Shown here: positions 47,340-59,517 of the stretch, in pieces
Layout: each line of letters opens with the position of its first letter
How positions within the stretch are numbered: position 1 is the first letter of the stretch
Assembly (NCBI GenBank): GCA_916613615.1
Contig: OU744725.1
Location: 58,722,575 to 58,786,574 of the forward strand
DNA: 64,000 nucleotides
Direction: 5' to 3'
Source: Steromphala cineraria
Taxonomy: Eukaryota > Mollusca > Gastropoda > Trochida > Trochidae
Made by a program: the position numbers and the translations under genes
Notes under the pieces: model-generated
What the model saw: the letters and a program-made list of their open reading frames with translations, nothing else
What the model was told of the DNA's origin: nothing
The model's database searches: none

Positions 47340-49100
47340 GTGTACATGAATACAACTGTTTTATTGTATTTCTGAAATGATTTGTTGTTTTCTTCTTATA
47401 TTTGCATTGTAGAAGATTATTCAGAATTAATCATTACATTTAGCTCGCTCTTTTCAAGTCAACATAACATGTTATTATTTATTTATTTTATTCAAACCAG
47501 TATCACTCGTCATGATAGAATTGATAACTACTTATCAATTTCTTCAAATATGAACTGATCAACTCAAATATTTTAAATTGGCGTGAAAACCATCATGTTT
47601 GTTAACACAAAATTGTATCACAAATCTAGTCTCATCTTATCAGTAACAGATATATATCAGTTAATTGGGTAATGTAGTCTATTCCCGCATCCAGAGAGCT
47701 ACTTACATAAACCTTGGCAAGACAATTCCAAGACGAATTACAGAAATGGATCGTTTACTTTGTATCAAATGTCAACACCTCAGGCTTACAGCCAAGGTAA
47801 GATTTAACTATCGTGTCAGTTATTATCTTAACTTTGAATGTTTGGTTAATTTTCTACATTACTATTTGTCATATGTCACATAGGGTGATTAATGTGACCT
47901 ATTAAGGCATTCGTTTTGCAAAAATGATTTTAGTAAAATGAATATGTCATTGCAAAGGCAGTTATGTATGTAAGTGCAATAGAACATAAACTTAAAGTTT
48001 GTAGATTACAAAATAACTGAATTGATATATTTCACGTTTTCAAGTCTTCAAAAGTTTTATTTAAATTAATGACAAACTGTTTAAGGTCGTCCACTTCGGG
48101 TATCAGTCACAGATATCACATCAGGTACTTTAAAAAAAAATTCGTTGTACTCGTTACATAAAATTTCATTGATAATAACAATTTTGTTTGTTATTCTGTT
48201 TTAGAATTATTTTGAAAAATAAATCCAAAAACAAGACAAATTTCCCTCCTTCATTCATTTAGGTTTTAATCTGCCAAAAGTGTATAAAACATAAGGGATT
48301 AAAGAATTAAGGGATAGAAGGATTAAATGATTTGAATCTTTAAATCGCATTCATTTTAACGTCAATCACTCTACTTCGCAACTTTAACGGGGTTTTATCT
48401 AATACAGTTTGACCTTGGCAGAGTATAAATTATAAATTCCATCCTTTTACACCTATATACAAAGTATAATCAATAAAAAACAACAAAGCTACTACTCGCG
48501 AAGTCTCCCCCCAAAACATACACTGAGGTAACTTTACACCTCAGTTGGTTTTTATTATATGAATGATTTTCAAATACAAATGTACAGATTTTCTGACGTA
48601 GTATTTTAAAACTGACAAGTACAGGAGATTAATCTTCAGCTAAAAGTTACTTCGGAGTGTTTTATTTTGAATTTGTTTTACAAAAACTGATTTTTCTTTT
48701 TTATTCTTTTGATGAAACATCACTATTTAAAGACATATAAGATATATTCTACGTTAAAATCAATAAATGGGCCTTATTCATATATATATGGGCCAATGGG
48801 CCTTTTGATTTTACTCCTTCCTATATTAACAAAGATATTTAGGTGAAACAAAAACAAGGCACCATAAAATTCGCTTACACTACCGCAAAAATGTTTTATA
48901 GTGATCATGCGAAAGCCAAATGCATATAATAGCTTTCAGATATCTATTAAATCGACACTAATCGTGGTCTAAAGTTCCTTTTGCACTAGTGTATTCTTGA
49001 TATTTCTGTTTAAAACATCATTCTGACAACACAAATGTCAAAGGCAAAAAGCTGCCACATCTGCACTAAAGGAGCGGCGATGATGAACTAACTATCAGCC
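47340..49100. other. AT-rich DNA with one weak exon candidate
   Basis: A short plus frame MDRLLCIKCQHLRLTAK ends at AAG|GTAAGA (47746-47796), but no partner exon was found. The rest is unremarkable. Confidence 0.35.
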
Positions 49101-49691
49101 AGTTCACCTCATTTCAAGAACTAAACGAACTTTTAGCCAAGTAATTATATGACAATCCCTTGATTGTGAAGCGTCTGAGAACCGAATTAGCCTTGTGAGG
49201 GTCTGTGTGATTCATTTGGACACTCCTCTGTATGACGTTTTAGACAAAACAAAAAAATTGTTGGATTTTTAAGTTACATCATATCAAACAATGTGATTTC
49301 ATCCTCGTTCAATAACTTCATCATGAATAAACCTTAGTTTATGTCTCAAATATTTAATTGAGTACTGACAAAATAACATTTAAATATGTTCCTGAGAGTA
49401 TTATTCAGAATGGATTTGCTTTATATCATCAGTACTCAAAGGCACTCTTTGTACTGGTTTATTGTGTGAAAGGCAATTTCGTCCTGTTACCTTTGGGAAG
49501 TTGTTACAATTCTTTCCTGTTTGCGACAGAATTGGGCGGGAGGAAATTGGACGATCAATGTCTATTTTGGCACCTGAAAGAATGCCAATCTCTTACGGGT
49601 TTTAAAGAAGGGACAAAATGAGGTTTGAAAGACCAATTACTTCTCTTACAACTGTGAGTAGTTGCTTAGCCTTGCGTGCTAGTGTACTATA

Positions 49692-50046
49692 GTGCAAATA
49701 CCATCCGTTTATAGGACTCGTTCCCTACGTTCAAACAGTCTACACCTTCTCCAAGTTCCAAGATACAAACTAAAGTCTTTCGGTGCCCGCTCCTTTGCCT
49801 ACAATTCTGCCGTACTCTGGAACTCTCTCCCGCTAGACATAAAGACTGCTCCCTCATTGGATACGTTTAAAACCCATCTCAAAACCTACCTCTTTAAACG
49901 CTATTCTTAAGCAAATGACTCCATTTTGCTCATCCTTTGTATTTAGTGTATATATATATATATATTTCTGCCGCATTGAGCATGTGCCTTGCATGTGGAT
50001 TCTGCGGGGTAAAAGTACCCTTATTATTATTATTATTATTATTATT
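49692..50046 (+). mobile_element. 5'-truncated LINE with reverse transcriptase C-terminus
   Basis: The plus frame to TAA at 49910 reads RTRSLRSNSLHLLQVPRYKL, KSFGARSFAYNSAVLWNSLP, LDIKTAPSLDTFKTHLKTYL. This 'RSF-Y-AP-LWNSLP--I' block is typical of the extreme C-terminus of CR1/L2-type non-LTR retrotransposons. A short 3' UTR with (TA)n ends in (TTA)n at 50020-50046, the simple-repeat tail. No RT core remains. Confidence 0.85.
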
Positions 50047-51247
50047 AGGTCAACAAATAAATCCAACAGCAACAGCAATGTGTTTGATAACCATTCTCAA
50101 ATAATATTCTGGGATTGCCTTGTCATTGGTGCAGAATATTTAAGTTGGGCAGGGAAAAATATATAGATGCATATGTGGTAATATTTTTGAAATTTCGATT
50201 TTCCTTTTCCTTTTCGATTAAACTGTTCCATATTGAATCCCTGAGAAAATAATCGCCATCTTTACATTGACTTATTGCGAAGGAACAAATATTACTTATG
50301 CCTAAATCTGTTGATGATTTATGAAGATTTTATAGAGAAAAATTATAAATAGCGTTTTCGAAATTTCGACCCCTGGTCACTCCAATACCATGCCAAAATT
50401 CCCAGGGTTAACTGTTTGATATGACATAAGAATATGTTAACGCAAAATGAATTATAAGTTATGTAGTGAAACTTCAATATGATCCGTTTCGTTTTTCATT
50501 ATTTTCGGTACATAAAACCAAATTTAGGAAGTAAGTGCTTCTTGCTGAGCCATGCATGTTTTCTGTAAGCTTTTGGAGTTTTAAACTGTATTCCAGCTTG
50601 CTACAGAAATGGTTGAGAGTAAATAGAACCGTCAGTGTCCATTGTGTATAGTGATAGGACATAAATCAAGTTAAGGTTTAGAAAATATAATTTAACATAG
50701 TCATCAAAGTTCATCACAATAATTGAAATTTAATATAAATGACTCTAATTTCATAAGAAAAAAGAAGATACCTAAAGTTTCTGATATCGATAACCTATAG
50801 AATTAAGTTAAATATGTAGAAAGGAGCCTAATCAAGGTAAGATACAGAGAAATTGAGATTAACACAACCGTCAAATCTTATGAATTGCATTAAATCATCA
50901 GAATATGCATAAGAGAGAATCGACACCTTAAAAGGTCAAACAAGAAAGCACTAAGCTCGATGATTATTAGATTAGATTAGATTATCCTTGTTCCATTTAC
51001 AAATTACTAGATGACCTGACTGGATTGATATAAGTTAAGTACATGTTTCCTTTCCCTTCTACTTCACCGTCCCGAGGACACCAAAATGTGTTTACTAGAC
51101 ATCACCCAATGGAACTGAACCGTTTCGAGGAAGTGATAGATAATGTACTTCCGGTCTTGTCAAACCCCGAGTATTGAGATGTCTTCATTTGCCAAGTAGC
51201 AATTTGAGATTTGATCAATGAGTGTACAAGATAAACAAAACGTTTTC
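50047..51247. other. AT-rich DNA, no gene seen
   Basis: No exon or element recognised on either strand. Confidence 0.5.
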
Positions 51248-51345
51248 ATCCCCCGCCAAACGAAGTTTTGGGTGGATAAAGAAAAACTCCGTCTGTCCAT
51301 CCATGAGGGCGGGTTGTCCTATCTGGGTCGGAAATGAATAAAACA
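51248..51345. mobile_element. End fragment of a 'atcccccgccaaacgaag' element
   Basis: 'catcccccgccaaacgaagt' followed by 'ccgtctgtccatccatgag'. One end of a common mollusc repeat; the partner end was not seen. Confidence 0.5.
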
Positions 51346-51807
51346 TTAGGCCTAGATCATTGAAATTGTTTATGTTGAGCAATTATCATGTAAGATATTC
51401 ATTCTATAGATAATTGTTTCCATCAGAACACAAGTTATAATGCATTTTGCAGAACAGTAAGTTATATAAAATTATCTTGTGTAGGATGAATTCAATACCA
51501 TTATTCTAAAAAGAGTTCCCAACTAAAGCAATTCATACCTATAAGTCAAATGCGTTACAAATGCGTTTCAATGCGTTAATGCGTTTATATTTGAATGTTA
51601 CAATTGTCTATATTGAATTTACATTTTCGGTCTTTTGACACTTTCTATCATGCATATTAAAACATACTGACGACTTGGCCTATAGTCATATATCTTACTG
51701 TTTAAGAACTTCCTCACGCCATGGGATCCATTCCAAGGTATCAACCTTTTCTATACACTCAACATTCATGTATGATGTTAATCATTTCTAATACCATCTG
51801 ATTCATG

Positions 51808-52250
51808 TCGATAAATCACCCTTCATTCATATCACCCTTCATTCATATCACCCTTCATTCATATCACCCTTCATTCATATCACCCTTCATTCATATCACC
51901 CTTCATTCGAATCACCCTTCATTCATATGCATATCACCCTTCATTCATATCACCCTTCATTCATATCACCCTTCATTCATATCACCCTTCATTCGAATCA
52001 CCCTTCATTCATATGCATATCACCCTTCATTCATATCACCCTTCATTCATATCACCCTTCATTCATATCACCCTTCATTCATATCACCCTTCATTCATAT
52101 CACCCTTCATTCATATCACCCTTCATTCATATCACCCTTCATTCGAATCACCCTTCATTCATATGCATATCACCCTTCATTCATATCACCCTTCATTCAT
52201 ATCACCCTTCATTCATATCACCCTTCATTCATATCACCCTTCATTCATTT
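51808..52250. repeat. 16-bp minisatellite with higher-order variants
   Basis: Unit 'tcatatcacccttcat' repeated about 27 times. Some units carry 'cgaatc' for 'catatc', followed by an inserted 'atgcat'; this variant block recurs three times (near 51905, 51993 and 52143). Because 16 is not a multiple of 3, all plus frames are open as 16-residue repeats; these frames are not genes. Confidence 0.96.
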
Positions 52251-52363
52251 GAGGTTTATTACACTGTAATTCATTATCATGCTTGTCGAGATCTTGATTA
52301 GTTTTAACAGTGAAATGTCGTTGAGTTAGAGTAACTCCGGTAATTGCTCATGTAGTCAATATT

Positions 52364-52430
52364 TTTGTTCAAATTCAAATTCTTTATTCTCTATTCACCA
52401 ACGACGGTGATGTATGAGCATATAGATATA
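52364..52430 (-). mobile_element. LINE or SINE 3' tail, minus strand
   Basis: On minus: 'caccgtcgttggtgaataga', 'gaataaagaatttgaatttg'; same design as 40801-40880. Confidence 0.6.
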
Positions 52431-52865
52431 TGCAAACATATCAAATATATACAATGTGAAGGTCAATTTTACATTATCGGGAGTCAACAATTTTGTTCAT
52501 CTGTGGTACCTCACCTTTTTAGGGTTATTTTCCAATTTATTGTTAAAGGTGATGTAAAACATTTCATTGTTTCCGTTGAAGTATTATCTTGTTAAACATA
52601 TATTAAAAGCATAAACCATATTGGAGTTTCAGTTTAATTCTTATTGACCACTGACATGAGGTGTGTTTACTTTTCTATGACTGTCAGTTTATAAAAGCTT
52701 GGTAATGTCCTAGGTCTGTAAAGTGTTTAAACTTAATATAGTAAACATACATCAATAGCATGAATATACAAACGATCTTTAAAACTAATATTTTTCTTAG
52801 ATTATTTAAATTGATACAACCTCCCCTGTAAACTTAACCAATAAATATGTTATTTTGATAATTGA

Positions 52866-52997
52866 ACGCCGCTAGTGGCTGAAATATTGCCCAAGAGGCG
52901 TAAAACAATAACTCACTCACTCACTCACTCACTCACTCACTCACTCACTCACTCACTCACTCACTCACTCACTCACTCACTCACTCACTCACTCACT
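52866..52997. repeat. Mollusc repeat block with long (ACTC)n microsatellite
   Basis: 'gaacgccgctagtggctgaa', 'atattgcccaagaggcgtaa' then about 20 ACTC units (52913-52996). Confidence 0.95.
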
Positions 52998-54424
52998 AAA
53001 ACTATGGAATCATGAAGACACTGGTGCATGTGTGCCAGGTTATACACAATACCATACAAGTGCCATTCGTTCTCTTAATGATATTTAGATATTTCAGCTA
53101 TGCATTTTTAGATAACTTTTCACGTTATTCATTATGTCTTTTGAAGTTCTGATTATGATTGACGACGTCTTCATGTGACCTTTCAAATCAGAACATTGTT
53201 TCAAAGATTAAAAGAGCACACTGATTTCAAGGAGAATCGTTTTAACTTCTGTGATCAATTCCTTACTTGCCCAAAGAATTGCAGATGACATTTCGTCATA
53301 TATTGTATCTAGGTTGACATCAGGTCTTTCTTGTTTAGGATTTCACGAAAGTACATTAAATAAAAAGAAGAAATTTAAGAATTTCAACCTTGATTTCAAA
53401 ATGATATTGCATGTAAAAATCAGTACTTTCAATAAAAAAAACTTTGAATGTTTCATTGGTTGTGCTCTGCGTGTGATGTTAACACAATATGATGCAATAT
53501 ATATATCCTTCATTGCATCAAAGTTGACCAATACAAAATTAAAGATGATAAGTTTTGGTGAAGTCATTGATATACATAACAAGAACAATAAGTGTCATTG
53601 ATATCATACATCACAATCTGATCAATAGATCCTTATTAATGAGAAGGCTTCAGTGATTAATCATTAACAGTCATAGGGAAAAATCAGAGTTCGGTATGAG
53701 CTCTAATAAACATGTATTGATTATTTAGCATTTGCACATTTTATACAAATAGAAAATATGGGCATACACATCTCAACTCGTTTTATCAAGTTGTTAAGAA
53801 TGATAGACAGTTATATTGTTGAAAAAGGGTAAATTTGATGAACGTTGACATAATATACAAATAAAGATACATTACGTAAATTTTTGATATTCATAAACGC
53901 TATAAAGTTGATCAAAAAGTGGATCACAAAAGTTAAGAGATAGAAAAGTTGGAGAATGGCTATCACATTCTCTCATAGCAGTCTTTATCATTCTCCTTCA
54001 CAGCCATGACTGAATTCAATACAGATAAACCCTGTGACATGATTAAGACTCATGTGAAAGTTGAAACCCTTCAGGTAAATTCATTTTTGTGAAATTCGTT
54101 AGCAGAATAACCTTCAGGAATATATTGTTTGATATTTTTTCACTAACTCACCCTAGTGCCAAGTTACTCCCTTGTAATATAAAAAATGGTCTTTTTCTAA
54201 TTTTAGCTCAGATAGTTTAAAAAGTTCGTTGAGCTTATTTACATATGTGTCCTTATTCCTTAAGAAGATGCTTAATTTGCTCTTCGTTCTGTAACCAAAT
54301 GATGTCTTTATCATTTTGTTATTGTATGCCTAATCCTTTTATTCAAAAACACTAGATCACCGTCATTTATGACACGTATGTTCATGTACAGATAATCCAA
54401 CTCATGCAGAATATCCTGCTTGCA
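52998..54424. other. AT-rich DNA, no gene seen
   Basis: A 116-codon plus frame (53251-53601) is Lys/Phe/Ile-rich with no recognisable domain or splice support. Confidence 0.5.
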
Positions 54425-54830
54425 TGAACGTTGTTTTGTTAGATATCTTCCTATAAAGCGACATAATCTCAGGAAGCTAAAGATAAAGTTCTTCCAGACC
54501 TGTCATTGAGAGAGTGATGAGATGTCTGGATCGTAACTAGATTAAGTAAGGTCATCTATACTAGGATTGGTTTGTTTTATTGTTATATCTTTTATTTTCA
54601 TTTCGTTCAAAACACGTGCTGCAGTTTACAGATTAGTGAAAATCCCTGTTTTCATGAAGCCGTTCCATCCCAGGAAGCTTAAGATAAAATTCTTCCAGTC
54701 TCGTCATTAAGAGAGTGATGAGATGTATGGATCGTAACTAGGTTAAGTACGGTCATCTATATTAAGATTGGCTTCTTGTATTGCTATATTAGTGCTGTCT
54801 TCATTTCGTTCATAGCATGTTCCTATTGGT
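54425..54830 (+). repeat. Two direct copies (period about 200 bp) of the 43.4-kb repeat
   Basis: 'caggaagctaaagataaag' at about 54470 and 'caggaagcttaagataaaa' at about 54672, each followed by 'ttcttccag', 'gagagagtgatgagatgt' and 'ggatcgtaactag'. Confidence 0.88.
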
Positions 54831-55081
54831 CGTAGTCATCTTACTATTTAATTACCAATGTTATTACTATATTATGACAAAGTAGTAATTCACCTTTGAT
54901 CTATAAAAAAAACTGCCATAAATAAGATGGCATTGTAAAATCAAAATGACTTATTGCTTACCTCTTATGATTGTACAAATTAAAATGACATATTGCTTAG
55001 TTCTAATTAATGTATATTGTCAAGCTCAGACATTGCGAATATAGCTTCATTTACAGTCTTTCTTAGGAATCTGCTTAGTTG

Positions 55082-55429
55082 CATTCTCTCCCCACAGAGG
55101 TAGATCAAGTCATGAAATGATGATCTAGCCTCTGTTCCAATTGGCCGTGTGTGTAGGCTAGAATTGGAGAGGCATTCAAAGTTAGTTGTGCAATCAGCGA
55201 CGCTGTTCTAAACGCATTATTTTGGCTACTGAATCATGACAAAAGCCTTGTGATGTTAAACCACCCTTTCTATGCGAGAAGTTTTGTCATTTGATAAAGG
55301 TATGCAAACGGATTGTGGTGCAATTTTTTCCGCCAGGGGGAACCTACCGGAACTCACGGATTTGGTCTTGTAAGAACAACGGCTGTATCAACATTTCATG
55401 ACTTGATCTGCCTCTGTCGGCAGAGAATG
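55082..55429. mobile_element. CATTCTCTCCCCACAGAGGC element, copy d
   Basis: CATTCTCTCCCCACAGAGGT to the inverse ending CAGAGAATG, 348 bp, same orientation as copy c; several TIR mismatches. Confidence 0.9.
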
Positions 55430-56291
55430 CTACAGTAGTAGTTATTTTCAGAATTTTTTTTTACATATTTCACTTAACACAAATTTCAAAACATTATCAA
55501 TATAAAATTATATATTTCAAGCAAAGTTGAGCTTGATACACTTAAGACAAATACATTGTAATTAATCATTTGGTTACTTCAATGATGACGCTGAATGACC
55601 ATTGCAAGATATAATTTATAAGGATTGAAAGTGAAATTTAAAGTGAACTTTGCAATTGCCATATCTTTTTTATGTTCAGAGGCCGGAATCATGCATTTCA
55701 TTGACATATAATACGCTCATATATACACTAGGTTATATACTGTAAATAAACAAAACAATGTCAATTTCTGTGAACATTAAACCCCTCCATAAGCAAACTT
55801 ATATAATGTTTTATAGATTAGATGAAGCTGGTCGTGTAACTTGGACTACATTTATAAGGAACACGGAGTTAATAAAGTCTAAAGATAAATTCTAATAAGA
55901 TTCCGCTGCAGTGCGAACAAACTCATCATCGTAACTTGACGCCATAACAAGATTGCTGTATATTAAGTCTTGATTATATTGAAGATGAATTTCATTTCCT
56001 GTAATCCTAACTCAGCTTTAAGGCATAAGTTCATAGATGAATATTTTATATAAATCCATCGTATGAGAAATTTATAACTCTAATGTCTTCTACCTGTAAA
56101 ATGTTTAAAAGCAACTCTCGAACTAAGATTTTAAACGACGAGATTTATTCATTAATCAATGATATTGTGTTTTATAATGTTCATTGTTTTACATATGTAT
56201 TTTCTATTGGCCTGTTGCCTAAGAGTTTGATAAACTGTACACTTGATCCATTGGCACGAATTAGTTGCGGTACATTGTCCCATGTTTAATC
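55430..56291. other. AT-rich DNA, no gene seen
   Basis: Nothing recognised. Confidence 0.5.
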
Positions 56292-56654
56292 TTAAAGGGG
56301 CAGTAGCACGTTTTTTGAAAATTTATATTTTAATTTATTTTACTGATAATTGTAAGTTAATGCTTAATGTATTATTTTGACAGTGTCAAAAGTCTCATTA
56401 CACGAGCCAATCACCTATAATCAGAGAACAAGGTATGACGATTCACATAAAATCCATTGGCGGCCATTTTGTGTGAACACCATTAATTCATTTTGTGTAA
56501 AAAAATGAATTGCATGGCTAAACTTTACGTTATATATTTGAATTATTACTGCTCCATTTTGTTTAAATACATTTTCTTTCATTTGGAACCATTAATTTTC
56601 ATTTTGCTGACATCACCTTATATTCCCCCTAAAAACGTGCTACTGCCCCTTTAA
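56292..56654. mobile_element. TTAA-flanked MITE, copy 8
   Basis: Intact TTAAAGGGGCAGTAGCACG and inverse, 363 bp; internal 'ccattggcggccattttgtg'. Confidence 0.95.
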
Positions 56655-56710
56655 TTGATGATGATCTGCTCCTGGTGTTCATGTAACAAAGTGGTTTCGA
56701 TCATAATTAA

Positions 56711-57392
56711 ACTGCCATTTTAAAGAAAGGTTCACTAGCTTCTCATTGAATATCACACAGGAGTGTTTCATATATTTGACTAAAACTTGCTTTAGTTTAC
56801 ACTAGGTCGGCTACCAAGGCATCAGATAATTCTCAGTTACCCTTGGAACTCTCAGTAAGATATTCTGATTACTTACCCTACTGAGATAAGAAATAATATA
56901 CCTAGCTAATTATGATACAAAGTTAGTACATTGATGTGTGTAGTATTAAAGTACACTGTACATTAAAGGGGAAATAGTACGTTTTAAGGGGGCATGTAAG
57001 GTGATGTCAGGAAAATGAATATAAATGATTCCAATTGAAAGAAAATGTATTTAAAGTAAATCTTTCAGTAATAAATCAATTATATAATTTAAAGTTCAAC
57101 CATGCGATTCCTTTTACTTACACAAAATGAATGAAGCCAATTCACTTTAAGGGAATCTTTATAATTTGTTTTCTGACTATGAAAAATTGGTTTGTGTAAT
57201 GAGATGTTTCACACTATCAAAACAACACATTTAGCATTAACGTATAATCAGTGAGAACAGTGGAACATGCTACTGTCCCTTTAAACTGCCATTTTAAATA
57301 AATGTTCACTACCTTCTCATTGAATATCATCACATAGGAGTGTTTCACATATTTGACTAAAACTTGCTTTATTTTACACAATGTAAGCGACA
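56711..57392. repeat. Direct duplication of a roughly 105-bp block, each next to a MITE end
   Basis: 'actgccattttaaagaaagg' (56711) and 'actgccattttaaataaatg' (57286) start two copies sharing 'cttctcattgaatatca', 'aggagtgtttca' and 'gactaaaacttgcttta'. Copy 2 starts directly at the end of MITE 9; copy 1 begins about 57 bp after MITE 8. Confidence 0.85.
56963..57284. mobile_element. TTAA-flanked MITE, copy 9 (diverged)
   Basis: TTAAAGGGGAAATAGTACG to ATGCTACTGTCCCTTTAA, 322 bp, reversed orientation; the middle has lost the YY1/CCAAT-like block. Confidence 0.88.
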
Positions 57393-57459
57393 TGTGTACA
57401 AAGATAACAGATAACTCTCAGTTACCAAGACATAGTTATTCTTTCCCTGTTCTCCTTTA

Positions 57460-57840
57460 CATAATTTATTTAAAAAATATTCTGTTGCTCTTAATGAAAA
57501 CTGCGTATGATAAAACACAATACAATACAATCAAATTTGAAAAAACTGATTGTTGGAATTTATTTGGGATTTTAACAAGTTAATAATATAAGAAATACAT
57601 AATTCATTTACAAAACATTCTGTTGCTCTTAATGGAAACTGCGTATGCTACTACAATTACACAACGCTATTACATTCTTATTGATTAATTTAATGTTATG
57701 TCGTGTTTACTATTTGTTATTGATGTAGGTGGACACAACCAATACAATCAAATTTTTAAAAATGGATTGTTGGATTTTAAACACTTTGATCAAACGGGGA
57801 ATTTATTTTGGAGTTAACAAGCTAATAAAATAAGATATAA
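57460..57840. repeat. Diverged direct repeats downstream of MITE 9
   Basis: 'attctgttgctcttaatg' with 'aaactgcgtatg' at about 57478 and 57618; 'caatacaatcaaattt' with 'gattgttgga' at about 57523 and 57740. Confidence 0.75.
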
Positions 57841-58649
57841 GATACCTTAATATCCTATAAAGTTAGAGAAAAGTATTAAGTATACAACGTTTCATCTCAT
57901 TTTACACAGTAATTCAAATAATAAAATGGAATCGAAATAGATTTAGGAGGGTTTTGAACTTAATTTCCCCCCTGTTGAATGTCCACTTCTGTTCTATCTG
58001 TCCAGTTTTTATAAAGACTTTTAACATATTGTGTGACTTTGAGTAAACTGACAGGCAAAAGAAAGTACACACTTCAGTGAAAGTTATCATATGTAAGATT
58101 TTCAATTAAAATGTTTTCGAGTTATTGATGTCGTATTCACAAACTGATAAGAACAAGAGTTAAATCATCGTTCAAAAATACTTTTAAGCATTTAAGAAAA
58201 ATTAAGAATGCAATTGTATGTGTATAAATTGTTCCAAAATTAATTTTGATATAACACAATGTTCTTCAACAACTATTCAATGTGAAAATCAATAAACATG
58301 CCTATATTTTTACATATTGACAACATTTACACATGGTAGGGGTCATGACAGATCTATTTCTGACCCCTGCCTACATCAAACAAAGATATTAACAAGACAC
58401 CAATTATTTTATTCAAATTAATGTAAATATGTGTTATTATCAACGTGCCACAACTTAAAACATCACATGTCTCATATATTATATAGATTTAAACTATGGT
58501 GTGTACTTTCTTGTGCCTGGCGGTTTATTCACTTCAAAGGTTGAGTTATCAGACCCAGCGTATTCTCAACTAATATGCACCATATGGCGGAGTTAACTTG
58601 TTATAAGATGAAGGTGTCAAAGCTGATAGTTATCAGAAAATAACAACTT

Positions 58650-58925
58650 CAGGTGTGTGGCAGTAAGGTACATTGCACATGACTATTTTTAGGAAATGAC
58701 TTCATCAAAACACCTTTGCAAAATGCATATCTTTTTGGATTTATCAGGAGTGAAGTTATCCGTTTCATTCCTGATATAGACAGTATTTTATGAAGAAGGC
58801 AATGTTTCTAATTTTATACTGAAAAAGCATGACTTGGGGTGATATGTGCAGGACTAATTTTAGCATATGACTTCACCTTAAACACTTTTTCTAAAAATGC
58901 ACATTTTATGGAGTTATCTACATCG
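58650..58925. repeat. Weak two-copy repeat, about 190 bp
   Basis: 'gacttcatcaaaacaccttt' with 'aaatgcatatctttttgg' near 58697 resembles 'gacttcaccttaaacacttt' with 'aaatgcacattttatgg' near 58869. Confidence 0.5.
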
Positions 58926-59137
58926 TTACATTGAATTTATATCTACAATGATATGGACGATAGCACTTCAAGAATATCGGGTATTATTATCGATATCAAA
59001 AGTCAAAATGATGCATGTAAATGCACAACAGAATTCTATAACGCTAATAGAAATTCCGTGATGGAATTCACAAATCCCCTCTGGAGATCGAAGAATCAAT
59101 CAATCAATTTGTTGATGTACATTATTTACATGGTTAG

Positions 59138-59259
59138 TCAGGCGTTGACGCTGATCCCCAACTGCTGCCAGTCCTGTCCTGTCAGACTGTGCATCTCATG
59201 CTTCACCAGAACATCGCCTCCACAACAAGGAGATGTCAACATCTTCACTTTCTTAACAT
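59138..59259 (-). CDS. Unrecognised gene, last coding exon
   Basis: On minus, acceptor TGCAG then 2 nt + 39 codons + TGA: VKKVKMLTSPCCGGD, VLVKHEMHSLTGQDW, QQLGISVNA. Codon content and GC are clearly above the surroundings. Its entry phase matches the exon at 59463-59517 (G|AT gives Asp). A soluble C-terminal segment with a CCGG turn; family not recognised. Confidence 0.8.
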
Positions 59260-59462
59260 CTGCATGAAATAACCCTAAGGCATATCACTTGTTCAAATAA
59301 GAGATAAAATATGTTCCTTGCATGCCATATGTGACAGTTTAAATGTGCCTTTCCATCTTCGTCCAAGTGCCACTTCTCAATCGATATTTCAGTAAGCGTT
59401 CGTAAAGGCAAATGAGAAATTTAAAATGCTTGACTTTAAGGGTGGATGAAATTGTGACTTAC

Positions 59463-59517
59463 CCTTGTGGAACTTCGGGAGCATGGGCATCAATGGTCCA
59501 AATCCAAGGCACTTGAT
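59463..59517 (-). CDS. Unrecognised gene, penultimate exon
   Basis: On minus, acceptor CTCAG then IKCLGFGPLMPMLPKFHK plus one base, donor GTAAGT starting 59462. Frame upstream of the acceptor is closed by TAA, which fixes the boundary. Phase 0 in, phase 1 out, fitting its neighbours. Confidence 0.75.

Noticed and set aside
47665..47883. Plus-strand short exon MDRLLCIKCQHLRLTAK with donor GTAAGA
   Set aside because: Too short and no phase-matched downstream exon visible; kept only as a remark in the region entry.
51805..52301. Long open frames encoding a repetitive His/Ser/Pro/Ile peptide
   Set aside because: All plus frames are open only because the 16-bp minisatellite lacks stops; no start context, splice sites or flanking coding signal.
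53251..53601. 116-codon plus-strand open frame
   Set aside because: Composition (Lys, Phe, Ile, Asn) matches AT-rich noncoding DNA; no motif, start context or splice site.
58953..59267. 104-codon plus-strand frame
   Set aside because: Antisense of the minus-strand terminal exon at 59138-59259, which has matching phase and splice sites.
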